DNA of 64,000 nt from JACRLW01 sp046349595 (GCA_046349595.1 JAXMCA010000001.1:1426001-1490000); one strand, 5' to 3'. Shown: positions 52,327 to 60,495, counted from the stretch's first letter. Numbers and translations: made by a program. Notes: a model not told the origin generated them from the sequence alone.

Positions 52327-53582
52327 TTGCGACGGCGATTGCGCGTCACCCATTCCCGCCACTGTTCATCGAGACGGTCCGGATCGCAACCGAAGACCTC
52401 CTCGATCAGCTTGCGCTGCGCGGCGCAGACCTGCTCGGGAGACGGTGCGGCGCCGCGCGCGTCGACCAGGCCCTTCATGCCACGCAGGAAGGCGGCGAAG
52501 CGCTCGGCGGGGAACTGCGACAACAGGAAGTCGACGCGCGACCAGCAGGTCATGTGGTCGACGAGGTCGAAGTCGTCGCAGCGGAACCGATCGCCGATGT
52601 CGTGGAGCGGTCGGACCAGCCCGTTGCCGACGCGCTGCCGCACCTTCTCCGGCCAGTCGAACACGGTGTAGGCGCGCTTGTCGGTCTCCTTGATGGCCTC
52701 GAAGTCGTTGTGCTCGGGGCAGTGCTCGCGGCGCAACCAATGGCACAGACCTTCGCTCCACCACACCGGGACGTCGTAGGAGTAGCCGCGCAGCGCGTCG
52801 ATCAGGCAGTGGGTGACGTTGTGGATGACGTGCGCGTACAGCGCCTCGTCGTCGCGGTATGCGCCGTCGGCGAAGTCGATCGCGGTGGCGAAGAGGGCGG
52901 CGTCGGACTTCTCGAAGTACCAGCGCGTCGGCGAGTCCCGCCCGGCGCCGGTGAAGGTCGACAGGTAGCGTCCGCAGGTCGAGGTCTTCCGGAACAGGGC
53001 GACCAGGAACTTGCCGCGCTGACCGAGGAAGGGGCCCCGTCCCATCCACGGATCGCGCCAGCGCGGTGGCGCGTCGCCGCGGAAGTAGAAGGTCTGATCG
53101 GCCGGCGGAAAGGCCGCATCCTCCACGCCGGCGATGCGGGCGAACTCGGAATAGAGGTCCTCGAGTCGTTGGGCGAAGAGGTGCGCGCGCAGCCAGGGAT
53201 CGACGCTGCGCAACTTGCGCGGATCGAGCTTCGGCAGCTTGCGGGACAGCGCCTCGAGTTCGGGCAGCAGCCGCGCGCGACGCTCCTTGTCGCGCGGCAT
53301 GTCGAAGGCCGGCAGCTCGCAGCAGAGGCGGAAGTGGGCGGTCTCGACGAACAGAAGCGGCAGCTCGCCGAGGTCCTCCTGCATGCGCACCGAGTCGTGC
53401 CCGTCGCCGAAGGGGATGCGGCCGACGGCGACGTAGCCGAGGCGCGCGAGTGCGCCGTCGTCGTCCTTGATCCACGGATCGGGCTCGGCCCGACGCGGTT
53501 CGTCCTTCTCCTGGGCGAGGACCAGCCCACCGCACAGGGTGAGAACGCCGCAGGTGACGAGGAGGAGCGGCAGGCGCGTCAC
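52323..53582 (-). CDS. Exported gluzincin-like protein with a degenerate zinc motif
   Basis: 419-residue protein with a signal peptide (residues 1-23). Around residue 275 the segment HVIHNVTHCLIDAL aligns with the HExxH helix of gluzincins, but Glu is replaced by Asn (HNVTH). WWSEGLCHWL follows with a possible third metal ligand Glu. The layout is like secreted DUF1570-type metallopeptidase relatives. If zinc is bound, peptidase activity is still doubtful without the catalytic Glu. It is ten bases downstream of the selenoprotein candidate and overlaps serB by GTGA. Confidence 0.7.
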   Translation of the reverse strand: MTRLPLLLVTCGVLTLCGGLVLAQEKDEPRRAEPDPWIKDDDGALARLGYVAVGRIPFGDGHDSVRMQEDLGELPLLFVETAHFRLCCELPAFDMPRDKERRARLLPELEALSRKLPKLDPRKLRSVDPWLRAHLFAQRLEDLYSEFARIAGVEDAAFPPADQTFYFRGDAPPRWRDPWMGRGPFLGQRGKFLVALFRKTSTCGRYLSTFTGAGRDSPTRWYFEKSDAALFATAIDFADGAYRDDEALYAHVIHNVTHCLIDALRGYSYDVPVWWSEGLCHWLRREHCPEHNDFEAIKETDKRAYTVFDWPEKVRQRVGNGLVRPLHDIGDRFRCDDFDLVDHMTCWSRVDFLLSQFPAERFAAFLRGMKGLVDARGAAPSPEQVCAAQRKLIEEVFGCDPDRLDEQWREWVTRNRRRK

Positions 53583-53592
53583 GCGGCGCGCC

Positions 53593-54543
53593 TCAGCCCC
53601 TCTTGGCCTCCGCGGCGGACGGCTTCGCGGCGGCCTCGTCGTCCAAGGGGCGCAGGCCGAGGTCGCCGAGCTTGTCCTCGCGGGCCTTCAACTGCTCGCG
53701 CTCGCGCTGCAGCGCGTCGATCTTCTTGCGCAGGTCGCGCACCTTCAGCGACTTGTCGCCGTCCTTGTCGATGGTCTCCTCGAGGCGCACGCGCAGCTCG
53801 CGCTCGCGCGAGTCGAGCGCGTCGTAGTCGTTGAGCAGGCGCAGCAGACCCTTCACCGCGGTGCGGATGTTGCCCTGGTACTCGCGGGCGACCAGCGCCT
53901 CCATCGCGTCCCAGAGCTGGGACTGGGTCTGCTCACCGAACAGCGCGACCGGCTCGCTGCCGTCGTAGCGGCACAGGAAGAGGTGCGGCGGGTGCTCGCC
54001 CTGGAAGAGGTTGCGGTACGGGTGGTTGTCCTCGAGCACCGTGTTCGGGAGCTTCACGCACCGGAACCAGCGCGTCATCAGGATGGTCTTCTCGTTGTCG
54101 AGACGACGATCCAGCAGCGCGTCGTCGGTGCCCTTGCAGCGATCGCACTCGCGCACGATCAGCAGGGGGCGTCGATCGGTCGCGCGCACCTCGGCGAGCG
54201 CCGCGTCGCGAGGCAGGGCGGCGAGCACGCGACCGGTGGTGGTGCGCCCGTCGTCGACCGGCTTCGCCGCGAGGTCCGGCGCATGCACCGGGAAATGCCA
54301 GTCGATCTCGAGCAGCTTCTTGCTGGTCTCGAGGCGGCGGAAGTCGAGGACGATCCCTCCGAAGCCGCCGCCGGACGGCAGCCCCGGGAGTTGGGGTCCT
54401 GCAGACGGCGCATTGACGGTGACCGAGCCCGGACCGGGCCCGCTCGAACCGCCTCAACACTGCGCGGTCAGGGATTGGATCGGGAACACCGCGGACAAGG
54501 CTGCGAGCAGCATCGCCGGCGGGACGAAGTGGCGTCCGGTCAT
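53593..54543 (-). CDS. Probable selenoprotein: exported thioredoxin-like protein with in-frame TGA (Cys29-Sec30)
   Basis: The frame runs 316 codons from the ATG at 54543 with a single TGA at 54454-54456. The part before it codes for a signal peptide (MLLAALSAVFPIQSLTAQ, then Cys29). The part directly after it stays open and has coding-like G/C third positions for 55 codons before any alternative start. Residues about 120-220 look like a thioredoxin fold: PLLIVRECDRCKG with a CxxC at 133/136, and a cis-Pro-like HPPHLFL. Residues about 236-295 form a coiled coil. The mature N-terminus would be Gln-Cys-Sec-Gly-Gly. A SECIS-like hairpin follows the TGA. It heads an operon with the gluzincin-like gene, serB, an aminotransferase and xerC. 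If TGA is a stop, translation must restart at GTG 54288. Confidence 0.78.
54421..54445 (-). promoter_or_regulatory. SECIS-like hairpin downstream of the in-frame TGA
   Basis: Starting nine bases after the TGA, the RNA folds with CGGGCCC pairing to GGGCUCG (one G-U pair). A G-G mismatch and two further pairs lie below, closing on the loop GGUCC. Counting the U of UGA as 1, the loop bases G22-G23-U24 fall at the same positions as the SelB-contacting G23-U24 in the E. coli fdhF element. Confidence 0.65.
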
Positions 54544-54583
54544 CGCGATCTCGGAAGAGGGCCTGGTGAGGGCGGGCGCGCGG

Positions 54584-54611
54584 ATGATAGCGCGCAATCC
54601 ATCCCTGTCCC
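54584..54611 (-). promoter_or_regulatory. Putative promoter of the selenoprotein-serB-aminotransferase-xerC operon
   Basis: On the minus strand GGGACA (54611-54606), a 16-base spacer, then TATCAT (54589-54584), 40 bases before the ATG. This separates the operon from serA. Confidence 0.45.
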
Positions 54612-54626
54612 GGGCCAGATCCCGGG
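54609..54626 (-). terminator. Hairpin after serA
   Basis: Two CCCGGG blocks six bases apart form a 6-bp GC stem just downstream of the serA stop. No U-run follows, so a terminator role is only possible. Confidence 0.3.
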
Positions 54627-54631
54627 AAGAC

Positions 54632-56215
54632 TCAGACGATCTGCACTGCGGTGCGCACCACCGGCAGGTCGCGGACGCGCGCGAGGTCTGCCTCGTCGAG
54701 CGGGCGATCGAGGTTGAAGATTCCCAGCGCCGGGGCCTGCGCGTCCTTGCCGCCGCCGAGCTCCATGCGCTCGATGTTGCGGTCGAGGCTGCCGAGCAGG
54801 GTGGCGATGGCGCCGAGCACGCCGGGGCGGTCGTCGTGCCGGGTGACCAGGAGCGGCGGCTCGGGGATCGCGTCGAGCGCGAGGCCGTCGTACTCGACCA
54901 GCCGCGGATGACGCTGGCCGAGCACGGTGCCGGTGACGTGGTGGCGGGCGCCGTCGATCAGTGCCTCGACCCGGATCAGGTGGAGGAAGTCGCGCTTCAG
55001 CGTCGAGGTCTCGCTGTGGACGCGGATCCCGAGGTCGGCGGCGATCCGCTCGGCGTTCACGGGCGTGACCGGCCGGTCGACGGCGCGGCGCAGCGCTCCG
55101 CACAGCACCGCGACGGTGAGCGGTCGTGCGGCGTTCTCCGTCAACGCGCCCTGCAGGGTGACGCGCAGCGACTCGATGCGGCCCTCGTGCATGCCGCACA
55201 GGAATGCCGCGAGACGGTGACCGAGGTCGAGGAAGGGTGCGAGCACCGAGGCTTGGCTCGGCGAGATGCGCGGCACGTTGACGCCGTTGAGCACGATGCC
55301 GCGGCGCAGTGCCATCACCACCTGACGGGCAAGGTCGACCGCGACGTTGCGCTGCGCCTCGTGCGTACTCGCGCCGATGTGCGGGGTCAGTACCACGTTC
55401 GGCAGCGAGCGGAAGGGGTGGTCGACCGGCAGCGGTTCGATCTCGAACACGTCGAGCGCGGCGCCGGCGAGGTGGCCGGACCGCAGGGCCTCGAGCAGGG
55501 CGACGTCGTCGACGATTCCGCCGCGCGCGGCGTGGATCAGGCGTGCGCCCTTCCTCAGCGAGGCGAGGCGTGCGGCGTCGAAGAGATGCCGCGTGCTGTC
55601 CATCAACGGCACGTGGATGGTGACGAAGTCGGCGCGCGCGCAGAGTTCGTCGAGGTCGACCATCCTCACGCCCGACGGCGCGCGCTCCTGCGGCACGAAG
55701 GGGTCGTAGGCAATCACCTCCATCGCGAGGCCGGCGCCGCGGTCGGCGACGATGCGACCGATGTTGCCGAGGCCGACCACGCCGAGCGTCTTGCCGGTCA
55801 GCTCGACCCCGACGAAGCGCTTCTTCTCCCACTGCCCCGACTTGAGGTTCTGGTCGGCCGCCGGCACGTGACGCGCGAGCGAGACCAGCAGCGCGATCGC
55901 GAGCTCCGCGGTGGTGACGGCGCCCGCGTCGGGGGTGTTCATCACCACGATGCCGCGCGCGGTGGCGGCATCGAGGTCGATGTTGTCGACGCCGATCCCA
56001 GCGCGGCCGATCAGGGCGAGGCGGTCGCCGCCCTCGAGAGCGCGCGCGGTGACCTTGGTCGCGGAGCGGACCACCAGGGCGTCGTGACCGGCGAGCGCCG
56101 CGCGAAGGCGGGTCTCGTCCATGCCCGTCGAAACGGTGACGTCGCCGACCTCGCGCAGCAGGGCGAGACCTTCGGCACCGAGATCGTCGGCGCAGAGGAT
56201 GGAGAAGCGTTTCAT
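54632..56215 (-). CDS. serA: D-3-phosphoglycerate dehydrogenase
   Basis: 527-residue first enzyme of serine synthesis. The NAD domain has LGVVGLGNIGR near residue 146, the catalytic Arg in HAARGGIVDD near 232, and Glu/His in PHIGAST near 280. The long form continues with an intervening domain and a C-terminal ACT domain (LLVTRHDDRPGVLGAIATLLG, about 452-527) for feedback by serine in related enzymes. The ATG at 56215 gives the normal start MKRFSILCADDL. It is one of three serine-synthesis steps found within 6 kb. Confidence 0.96.
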   Translation of the reverse strand: MKRFSILCADDLGAEGLALLREVGDVTVSTGMDETRLRAALAGHDALVVRSATKVTARALEGGDRLALIGRAGIGVDNIDLDAATARGIVVMNTPDAGAVTTAELAIALLVSLARHVPAADQNLKSGQWEKKRFVGVELTGKTLGVVGLGNIGRIVADRGAGLAMEVIAYDPFVPQERAPSGVRMVDLDELCARADFVTIHVPLMDSTRHLFDAARLASLRKGARLIHAARGGIVDDVALLEALRSGHLAGAALDVFEIEPLPVDHPFRSLPNVVLTPHIGASTHEAQRNVAVDLARQVVMALRRGIVLNGVNVPRISPSQASVLAPFLDLGHRLAAFLCGMHEGRIESLRVTLQGALTENAARPLTVAVLCGALRRAVDRPVTPVNAERIAADLGIRVHSETSTLKRDFLHLIRVEALIDGARHHVTGTVLGQRHPRLVEYDGLALDAIPEPPLLVTRHDDRPGVLGAIATLLGSLDRNIERMELGGGKDAQAPALGIFNLDRPLDEADLARVRDLPVVRTAVQIV

Positions 56216-56344
56216 GGCAGGGAAGGTGCCGGGGCGACCGCCCGCGTGCAAACGACCCTCGCGGTCCGGGCCCCGATCCGGGAGCCGAAGGGCCCCAGCA
56301 AACAACGATGCCTGGGCCTTTCCGGTCGTCGCGCAGCGGCGACG

Positions 56345-56366
56345 CCGCAACCAGAATGGGTTGCGG
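56345..56366 (-). terminator. Hairpin downstream of the sugar-phosphate transferase gene
   Basis: CCGCAACC and GGTTGCGG form a perfect 8-bp stem with a six-base loop 19 bases after the stop codon. A wider CCTGGGCC/GGCCCAGG pair (56311-56318 and 56365-56372) is an alternative fold. The rest of the 169-base gap holds no gene. Confidence 0.4.
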
Positions 56367-56384
56367 CCCAGGACTCGATCGGAC

Positions 56385-57836
56385 TCAGCGCGCGCCCTTG
56401 CCGAACAGGATCACCCCGACGGTGCGCAGGATGATGTTCAGGTCGAAGAGCGGGCTGATGTTCTTCACGTAGTACAGGTCGTAGCGCAGCTTCTCGGCGG
56501 CGTCCTCGACCGAGGCCCCGTAGGGGTGGTTGACCTGTGCCCAGCCGGTGAGGCCCGGCTTCAAGGTGTGGCGGAGCGGGTAGTACGGGATCTTCTGCGA
56601 CAGCTCCTCGACGAAGACCGGGCGCTCCGGGCGCGGACCGACGAAGGACATCTTGCCGGTCAGCACGTTGAGCATCTGCGGGATCTCGTCGATGCGCGAC
56701 TTGCGCAGGAACCTGCCGATGCGGGTCACGCGCGAGTCGTTCTTCGACGCCCACTGCGGGCCGGCGGCCTCGGCGTCGGTGCGCATGGTGCGGAACTTGT
56801 GGACGTGGAAGGTCGAGCCGCCTTCGCCGACGCGCTCCTGCGAGAAGAAGACCGGGCCCTTGCTGTCGAGCTTGATCAGCAGCGCGGTGACGAGGCAGAT
56901 CGGCAGTGCGAGCAGCAGGCCGATCACCGAGATCAGGATGTCGATGATGCGTTTGGCGACCACCGCGGAGGTGTGCTTCTGGAAGCCGCCGCCGAAGATC
57001 AGGTAGGAGGGTCGCAGGCTCTGCACGGCGATCTTGCCGGTGATGCGCTCGTACATCGCCTCCTTCTCCTCGACGAGGATGCCGGCCATGCGCAGGGCGA
57101 GCAGTTGCTGCACCGGCAGCGTGCCGCGGCGCTCTTCGAGCGCGACGACCACGCGGGCGACACGGTGCTTGTCGGCGAGCGCGACGAGATCGCAGGCGCG
57201 CCCCAACACGCGAGAAGTCGGCGGGGCCAGTGCGTTCTCCTCGGGATCGGGCTCGGGGTCGGACTCGGTCCTCACCAGGCCGATCAACTCGAAGCCGGCG
57301 AAGGGACTCTGGTGCACCATCGTCGCGATGGTCTGACCCTGCGGACCCGCGCCGAACACCAGCACGTGCTCGCCGAAGTTCCACTTGTAGAAGAACCAGT
57401 GGAACGCGCGTCGCCATCCCCACACGACGACGAAGGCGAAGCCGATCAGCGCGATGATCTTCCAGGTCGCGCCGTCGGACTGCGTCAGTCCCGGGAAGCG
57501 GAACAGGGAAGGCAGCGTGAAGGCCGCCAACGCGATCATCAGCAGCGCGTAGCCGGCGGCGTGGATCAGGCGGTTGGGCAGCTCCGCGCGGTTCTGGGCG
57601 ACGCGCCAGTCGTAGAGATCGTTGTAGCTCAGCGCCATCTGGCAGAGCAGCGCGAGGGCCGCACTCGTCAGGAGCCCGCGCCAGAGCTGCGGGTCGTCGA
57701 GCGTCATCTCGAAGGCGTGCGTGCGCAGCGGCGGCAGCGAGGTGCCGAGGAAGACGACGCCGATGAAGATCGCCGTCTCCGACAGGATCAGGAGCAGCTT
57801 GCGCCGCGGGATGATCTGTTCGGAGAGGGTGGGCAT
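56385..57836 (-). CDS. Exopolysaccharide polyprenyl-phosphate sugar-1-phosphate transferase (EpsB/WcaJ type)
   Basis: 483-residue membrane enzyme that starts a glycan repeat by placing a sugar 1-phosphate on undecaprenyl phosphate. Four to five N-terminal helices, a Rossmann-like CoA-binding-fold domain (HVLVFGAGPQGQT) and a C-terminal bacterial sugar transferase domain are seen (PVFFSQERVGEGG, KFRTMRTDAE, LRKSRIDEIPQMLNVL, GPRPERP). The end YGASVEDAAEKLRYDLYYVK is typical of the EpsB group tied to exosortase systems. No other exopolysaccharide gene is next to it. Confidence 0.93.
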   Translation of the reverse strand: MPTLSEQIIPRRKLLLILSETAIFIGVVFLGTSLPPLRTHAFEMTLDDPQLWRGLLTSAALALLCQMALSYNDLYDWRVAQNRAELPNRLIHAAGYALLMIALAAFTLPSLFRFPGLTQSDGATWKIIALIGFAFVVVWGWRRAFHWFFYKWNFGEHVLVFGAGPQGQTIATMVHQSPFAGFELIGLVRTESDPEPDPEENALAPPTSRVLGRACDLVALADKHRVARVVVALEERRGTLPVQQLLALRMAGILVEEKEAMYERITGKIAVQSLRPSYLIFGGGFQKHTSAVVAKRIIDILISVIGLLLALPICLVTALLIKLDSKGPVFFSQERVGEGGSTFHVHKFRTMRTDAEAAGPQWASKNDSRVTRIGRFLRKSRIDEIPQMLNVLTGKMSFVGPRPERPVFVEELSQKIPYYPLRHTLKPGLTGWAQVNHPYGASVEDAAEKLRYDLYYVKNISPLFDLNIILRTVGVILFGKGAR

Positions 57837-57872
57837 TGTTCGGCGGAGGGACCGGCGATCAGGCGCAGGGAC

Positions 57873-57922
57873 GGTGGAGCATCGATGTCATCGACCTTCC
57901 ACCGCCGTGCCCTTCAGCACGG
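57873..57922 (-). terminator. Paired hairpins after yraN
   Basis: CCGTGC/GCACGG (57905-57910 and 57917-57922) encloses the yraN stop codon. GGTGGA/TCCACC (57873-57878 and 57898-57903) encloses the palindrome TCGATG-T-CATCGA. Likely ends the yajC-yraN transcript, though no U-run is present. Confidence 0.35.
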
Positions 57923-58312
57923 AGGAGGATCGAATTCGCGTCCTGGGAAGTGCAGGAGATCGTGGCTTCGATCGGGTCGGATCCGCACGGCGACCACGTC
58001 GACGCGCATCCGCTTCGGTCGTGGTCGCAGCACCGCACCCAGAGCCGCCAGCGCGCGCGTGATGCGCAGCCGCTGCTCCTCGCGGACGGCGCGCTCGGGT
58101 GCCTGGTCGTGGCGTCGCGTCTTGACCTCGACGGCGACCCACAGGCCGCCCTTGCGCACGAGCAGGTCGATCTCTCCATCGCGGGTCCGCAGGTTGAGCG
58201 CCTCGATCCGGAATCCCTGTTGCTGCAGCGTGGCGGCGGCGAGGGACTCGCCGATCTGCGCCAGCTCACTTCTTGGGTTCGGCCTTCGCGGCCTCGGCGG
58301 CGGCGCTGTCAT
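57914..58312 (-). CDS. YraN/UPF0102 family endonuclease-fold protein
   Basis: 132-residue protein of the UPF0102 family, which has a restriction-endonuclease-like fold of unknown role. Conserved elements are IGESLAAATLQQQGFRI, the GEIDLLV motif near residue 47 with its acidic residues, and VAVEVKTRR near 59 with the E-x-K. The ATG at 58312 makes a 47-base overlap with yajC. A shorter start is possible, but no in-frame ATG or GTG precedes the conserved part more closely. In many bacteria yraN lies next to ribosome or rnh genes; here it follows yajC. Confidence 0.85.
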   Translation of the reverse strand: MTAPPPRPRRPNPRSELAQIGESLAAATLQQQGFRIEALNLRTRDGEIDLLVRKGGLWVAVEVKTRRHDQAPERAVREEQRLRITRALAALGAVLRPRPKRMRVDVVAVRIRPDRSHDLLHFPGREFDPPPC

Positions 58313-58781
58313 CGCCGAGCACCCGCTGCACGGTGGCGCGGTCGAAGACCAGCTTGACGTCGCGGTCGACCTTCAGGGTCACCGTCTGGTTGTCGAGGCT
58401 CAGCACCTCGCCGTGGATGCCCGAGGCCATCACGACGCGATCGCCGCGCTTGAGGGCGTTGTTCAGCTCGCGCCGCTTCTTCTCCTGCTTCTGCGCGGGG
58501 CGGATCAGCAGGAAGTAGAACACTGCGACCATCGCCAGGATCATCCAGAGCTGATCGCCGCGGAAGCAGGCCATCGGGTCGGTCGCACCCGCAGGCTGCT
58601 TGGGATCGCCGCCCTGCGTGCCGGTCGGTGCCGGGGCCGCGCTCGGGTCGTCGCGACGCACCGCCTTGCCCTCGCCACCCTGCTGGACGACGGGTTGCGC
58701 CGTGCCCTGGTCCTGGATGACGGCGAGCGTCGTGGTGGAACCGTGGACAGGAGAAGGGACGACCAGCAGCAATCGGGTCAT
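58266..58781 (-). CDS. yajC: YajC, Sec translocase accessory subunit, with extended N-terminus
   Basis: 171-residue protein. The family domain is the membrane helix WMILAMVAVFYFLLIRPAQKQ followed by KRGDRVVMASGIHGEVLSL and a short basic end. YajC binds SecDF in the inner membrane. Before the helix there are about 75 residues rich in Gln, Gly, Pro and Thr that ordinary YajC (about 110 residues) lacks. The ATG at 58781 is chosen; an earlier start at 58802 would add a few Arg residues. It is divergent from mnmA. Confidence 0.88.
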   Translation of the reverse strand: MTRLLLVVPSPVHGSTTTLAVIQDQGTAQPVVQQGGEGKAVRRDDPSAAPAPTGTQGGDPKQPAGATDPMACFRGDQLWMILAMVAVFYFLLIRPAQKQEKKRRELNNALKRGDRVVMASGIHGEVLSLDNQTVTLKVDRDVKLVFDRATVQRVLGDDSAAAEAAKAEPKK

Positions 58782-58836
58782 GCGGGCTCTGCGCTCCCTC
58801 ACCGGCGGGAAGGCCGGCTTGTGGGGGCGAGGAGTA

Positions 58837-58842
58837 TAGAAT
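58837..58842 (+). promoter_or_regulatory. Putative -10 element of mnmA
   Basis: TAGAAT, part of TATAGAAT, lies 31 bases before the TTG start in the divergent gap with yajC. Confidence 0.45.
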
Positions 58843-58873
58843 CCCCGCCCCCCGATCCCACCCCGAAGCGTCC

Positions 58874-59920
58874 TTGAGAGTTCTCTGCGCGATGTCCGGC
58901 GGAGTCGACAGCAGCGTGGCCGCGCTGCGCCTCCGCGAGGCCGGCCACGAGGTGGTCGGCGTGTTCATGAAGAACGGCGTCACGCAGAAGGGCGACGCCG
59001 CCGCGGAGAAATCCTGCTGCTCCGCTTCCGATGCGCGCGATGCCGCCGTGGTGGCCGAGCGCCTCGGCGTGTCCTTCTTCGCGGTCGACTACGCCGCCGA
59101 ATTCGGCCGGATCATCGACTTCTTCGCCGACGAGTACCGCCGCGGGCGCACGCCGAATCCCTGCGTGTTGTGCAACTCACAGCTCAAGTTCGGCCACCTG
59201 CTCGAACTCGCCGACGACGTCGGCGCCGAGTGCGTGGCGACCGGTCACTACGCCCGTGCGGTCGACGGCCGGCTGCTGCGTGCTGTCGACCGCCGCAAGG
59301 ACCAGAGCTACTACCTGTTCGGGATCGAGCGTGCGGCGCTCGCGCGGGCCCTGTTCCCGCTCGGCGACTCGACCAAGGCCGAGGTCCGAGCCCAGGCGCG
59401 CGCCGCGGGCCTGCGCACCGCGGAGAAGCCCGAGTCGATGGAGATCTGCTTCGTCACCAGCGGCGACTACCGCGACGTGGTGCGCGCGCGCGGCGGGCTC
59501 GGCCGCCCGGGGCGCTTCGTCGATGATCAGGGCGCCGATCTCGGTCCGCACGACGGCGTCGGCCAGTTCACGATCGGCCAACGCCGTGGACTGCCGGCGC
59601 TCGGCGCACCGCGCTACGTGCAGGCCATCGACGCGGCGGCGGGGACGGTGGTGCTCGCCGAGGCGGTCGCGCTCGATCGGCCGCAGGCGCGCCTGGAGGC
59701 GGTGCACTGGCTGGTCGAGCCGGATGCCCCGCGCCTGCAGGCCGAGGTGCAGATCCGCGCGCGGCACGAGGCCGTCCCGGCCGTCGTGGTGCCGGACGTG
59801 GCCGATCCGCGCCGGGTGGTGATCGAGTTCGCGGCGCCGGTGCGGGCGGTGACCCCGGGACAGGCGGCCGTGATCTACCGCGGCGACCTGGTGCTCGGCG
59901 GCGGCTGGATCGTCGGCTGA
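58874..59920 (+). CDS. mnmA: tRNA-specific 2-thiouridylase
   Basis: 348-residue enzyme that puts sulfur on U34 of Lys, Glu and Gln tRNAs. The ATP pyrophosphatase loop SGGVDSSVAALRL is at residues 8-20. The two catalytic Cys are in NPCVLCNSQLKFG (first Cys, near residue 97) and MEICFVTSGDY (second, near residue 194). The C-terminal beta-barrel is complete. The start is TTG at 58874; no ATG before the P-loop is available. It is the first gene of a + strand group running to ribD. Confidence 0.95.
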   Translation: MRVLCAMSGGVDSSVAALRLREAGHEVVGVFMKNGVTQKGDAAAEKSCCSASDARDAAVVAERLGVSFFAVDYAAEFGRIIDFFADEYRRGRTPNPCVLCNSQLKFGHLLELADDVGAECVATGHYARAVDGRLLRAVDRRKDQSYYLFGIERAALARALFPLGDSTKAEVRAQARAAGLRTAEKPESMEICFVTSGDYRDVVRARGGLGRPGRFVDDQGADLGPHDGVGQFTIGQRRGLPALGAPRYVQAIDAAAGTVVLAEAVALDRPQARLEAVHWLVEPDAPRLQAEVQIRARHEAVPAVVVPDVADPRRVVIEFAAPVRAVTPGQAAVIYRGDLVLGGGWIVG

Positions 59921-59984
59921 GCTTCCCCGAGCGCCGAGGGCGACCTGCATCCCGCATGGCAGGCCGGGTCCCGGGCGCTCCGTT

Positions 59985-60013
59985 CTGGACCTTCGGGTCG
60001 CACTGCCTAAGAT
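59985..60013 (+). promoter_or_regulatory. Putative promoter of the HU gene
   Basis: CTGGAC at 59985-59990, a 17-base spacer and TAAGAT at 60008-60013, giving a leader of about 50 bases. The rest of the 150-base gap shows no gene. Confidence 0.45.
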
Positions 60014-60070
60014 CCCGCGCGTTCCGCCCGAGCCGGGCGGGACGGCGAACCCTGACCCCAGCGAGGAATC

Positions 60071-60361
60071 ATGAACAAGGCGGAGCTGATCGACGAAGTC
60101 CAACGCACCCTCGGAGCCGACTGCTCGAAGGCCCATGCGGAGCGGGTCGTGAACTCGGTGCTCGCTTCGATCGGCAAGGGCCTGCGCGACGCGGGCCAGG
60201 TCCAACTGGTGGGCTTCGGTACCTTCCAGGTGAAGGAGCGGGCGGCCCGCACCGGGCGCAACCCGCGCACCAAGGAGGAGATCCACATCCCCGCGAGCAA
60301 GTCGATCGCCTTCAAGGCGGGCGCCAAGCTCAAGGAAGAGGCGACCACCGCCGCCGAGTGA
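60071..60361 (+). CDS. hup: HU/IHF-family DNA-binding protein
   Basis: 96-residue nucleoid protein. It has the HU helix pair (MNKAELIDEVQRTLG, AERVVNSVLASIGKGLRD), the saddle strand VQLVGFGTFQVKERAART, and the DNA-intercalating arm beginning GRNPRTKEEIHIPAS, which includes the family's conserved Pro. The tail is short and ends in KEEATTAAE rather than a Lys/Ala repeat. It is preceded by a purine-rich GCGAGGA ribosome-binding site six bases from the ATG. Confidence 0.95.
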   Translation: MNKAELIDEVQRTLGADCSKAHAERVVNSVLASIGKGLRDAGQVQLVGFGTFQVKERAARTGRNPRTKEEIHIPASKSIAFKAGAKLKEEATTAAE

Positions 60362-60495
60362 CGCGGGTCGAGCCGTCGCGGCTCCCCGCGTGCCGAATTC
60401 TCGGACGCGCGCTCAAGCTCCCGGCGCCATCGCGCCGATCTCGCTCCGTGACATGACCGGCGATCGACCCGGTCGCACGAGGAGCCATCGATCCG

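Noticed and set aside
53593..54288. The thioredoxin-like gene starting at GTG 54288 as an ordinary protein
   Set aside because: The 55 codons upstream in the same frame are coding-like (LDFRRLETSKKLLEIDW) and continuous with a signal peptide; no ribosome-binding site precedes GTG 54288. Kept as the alternative only if TGA is not decoded.
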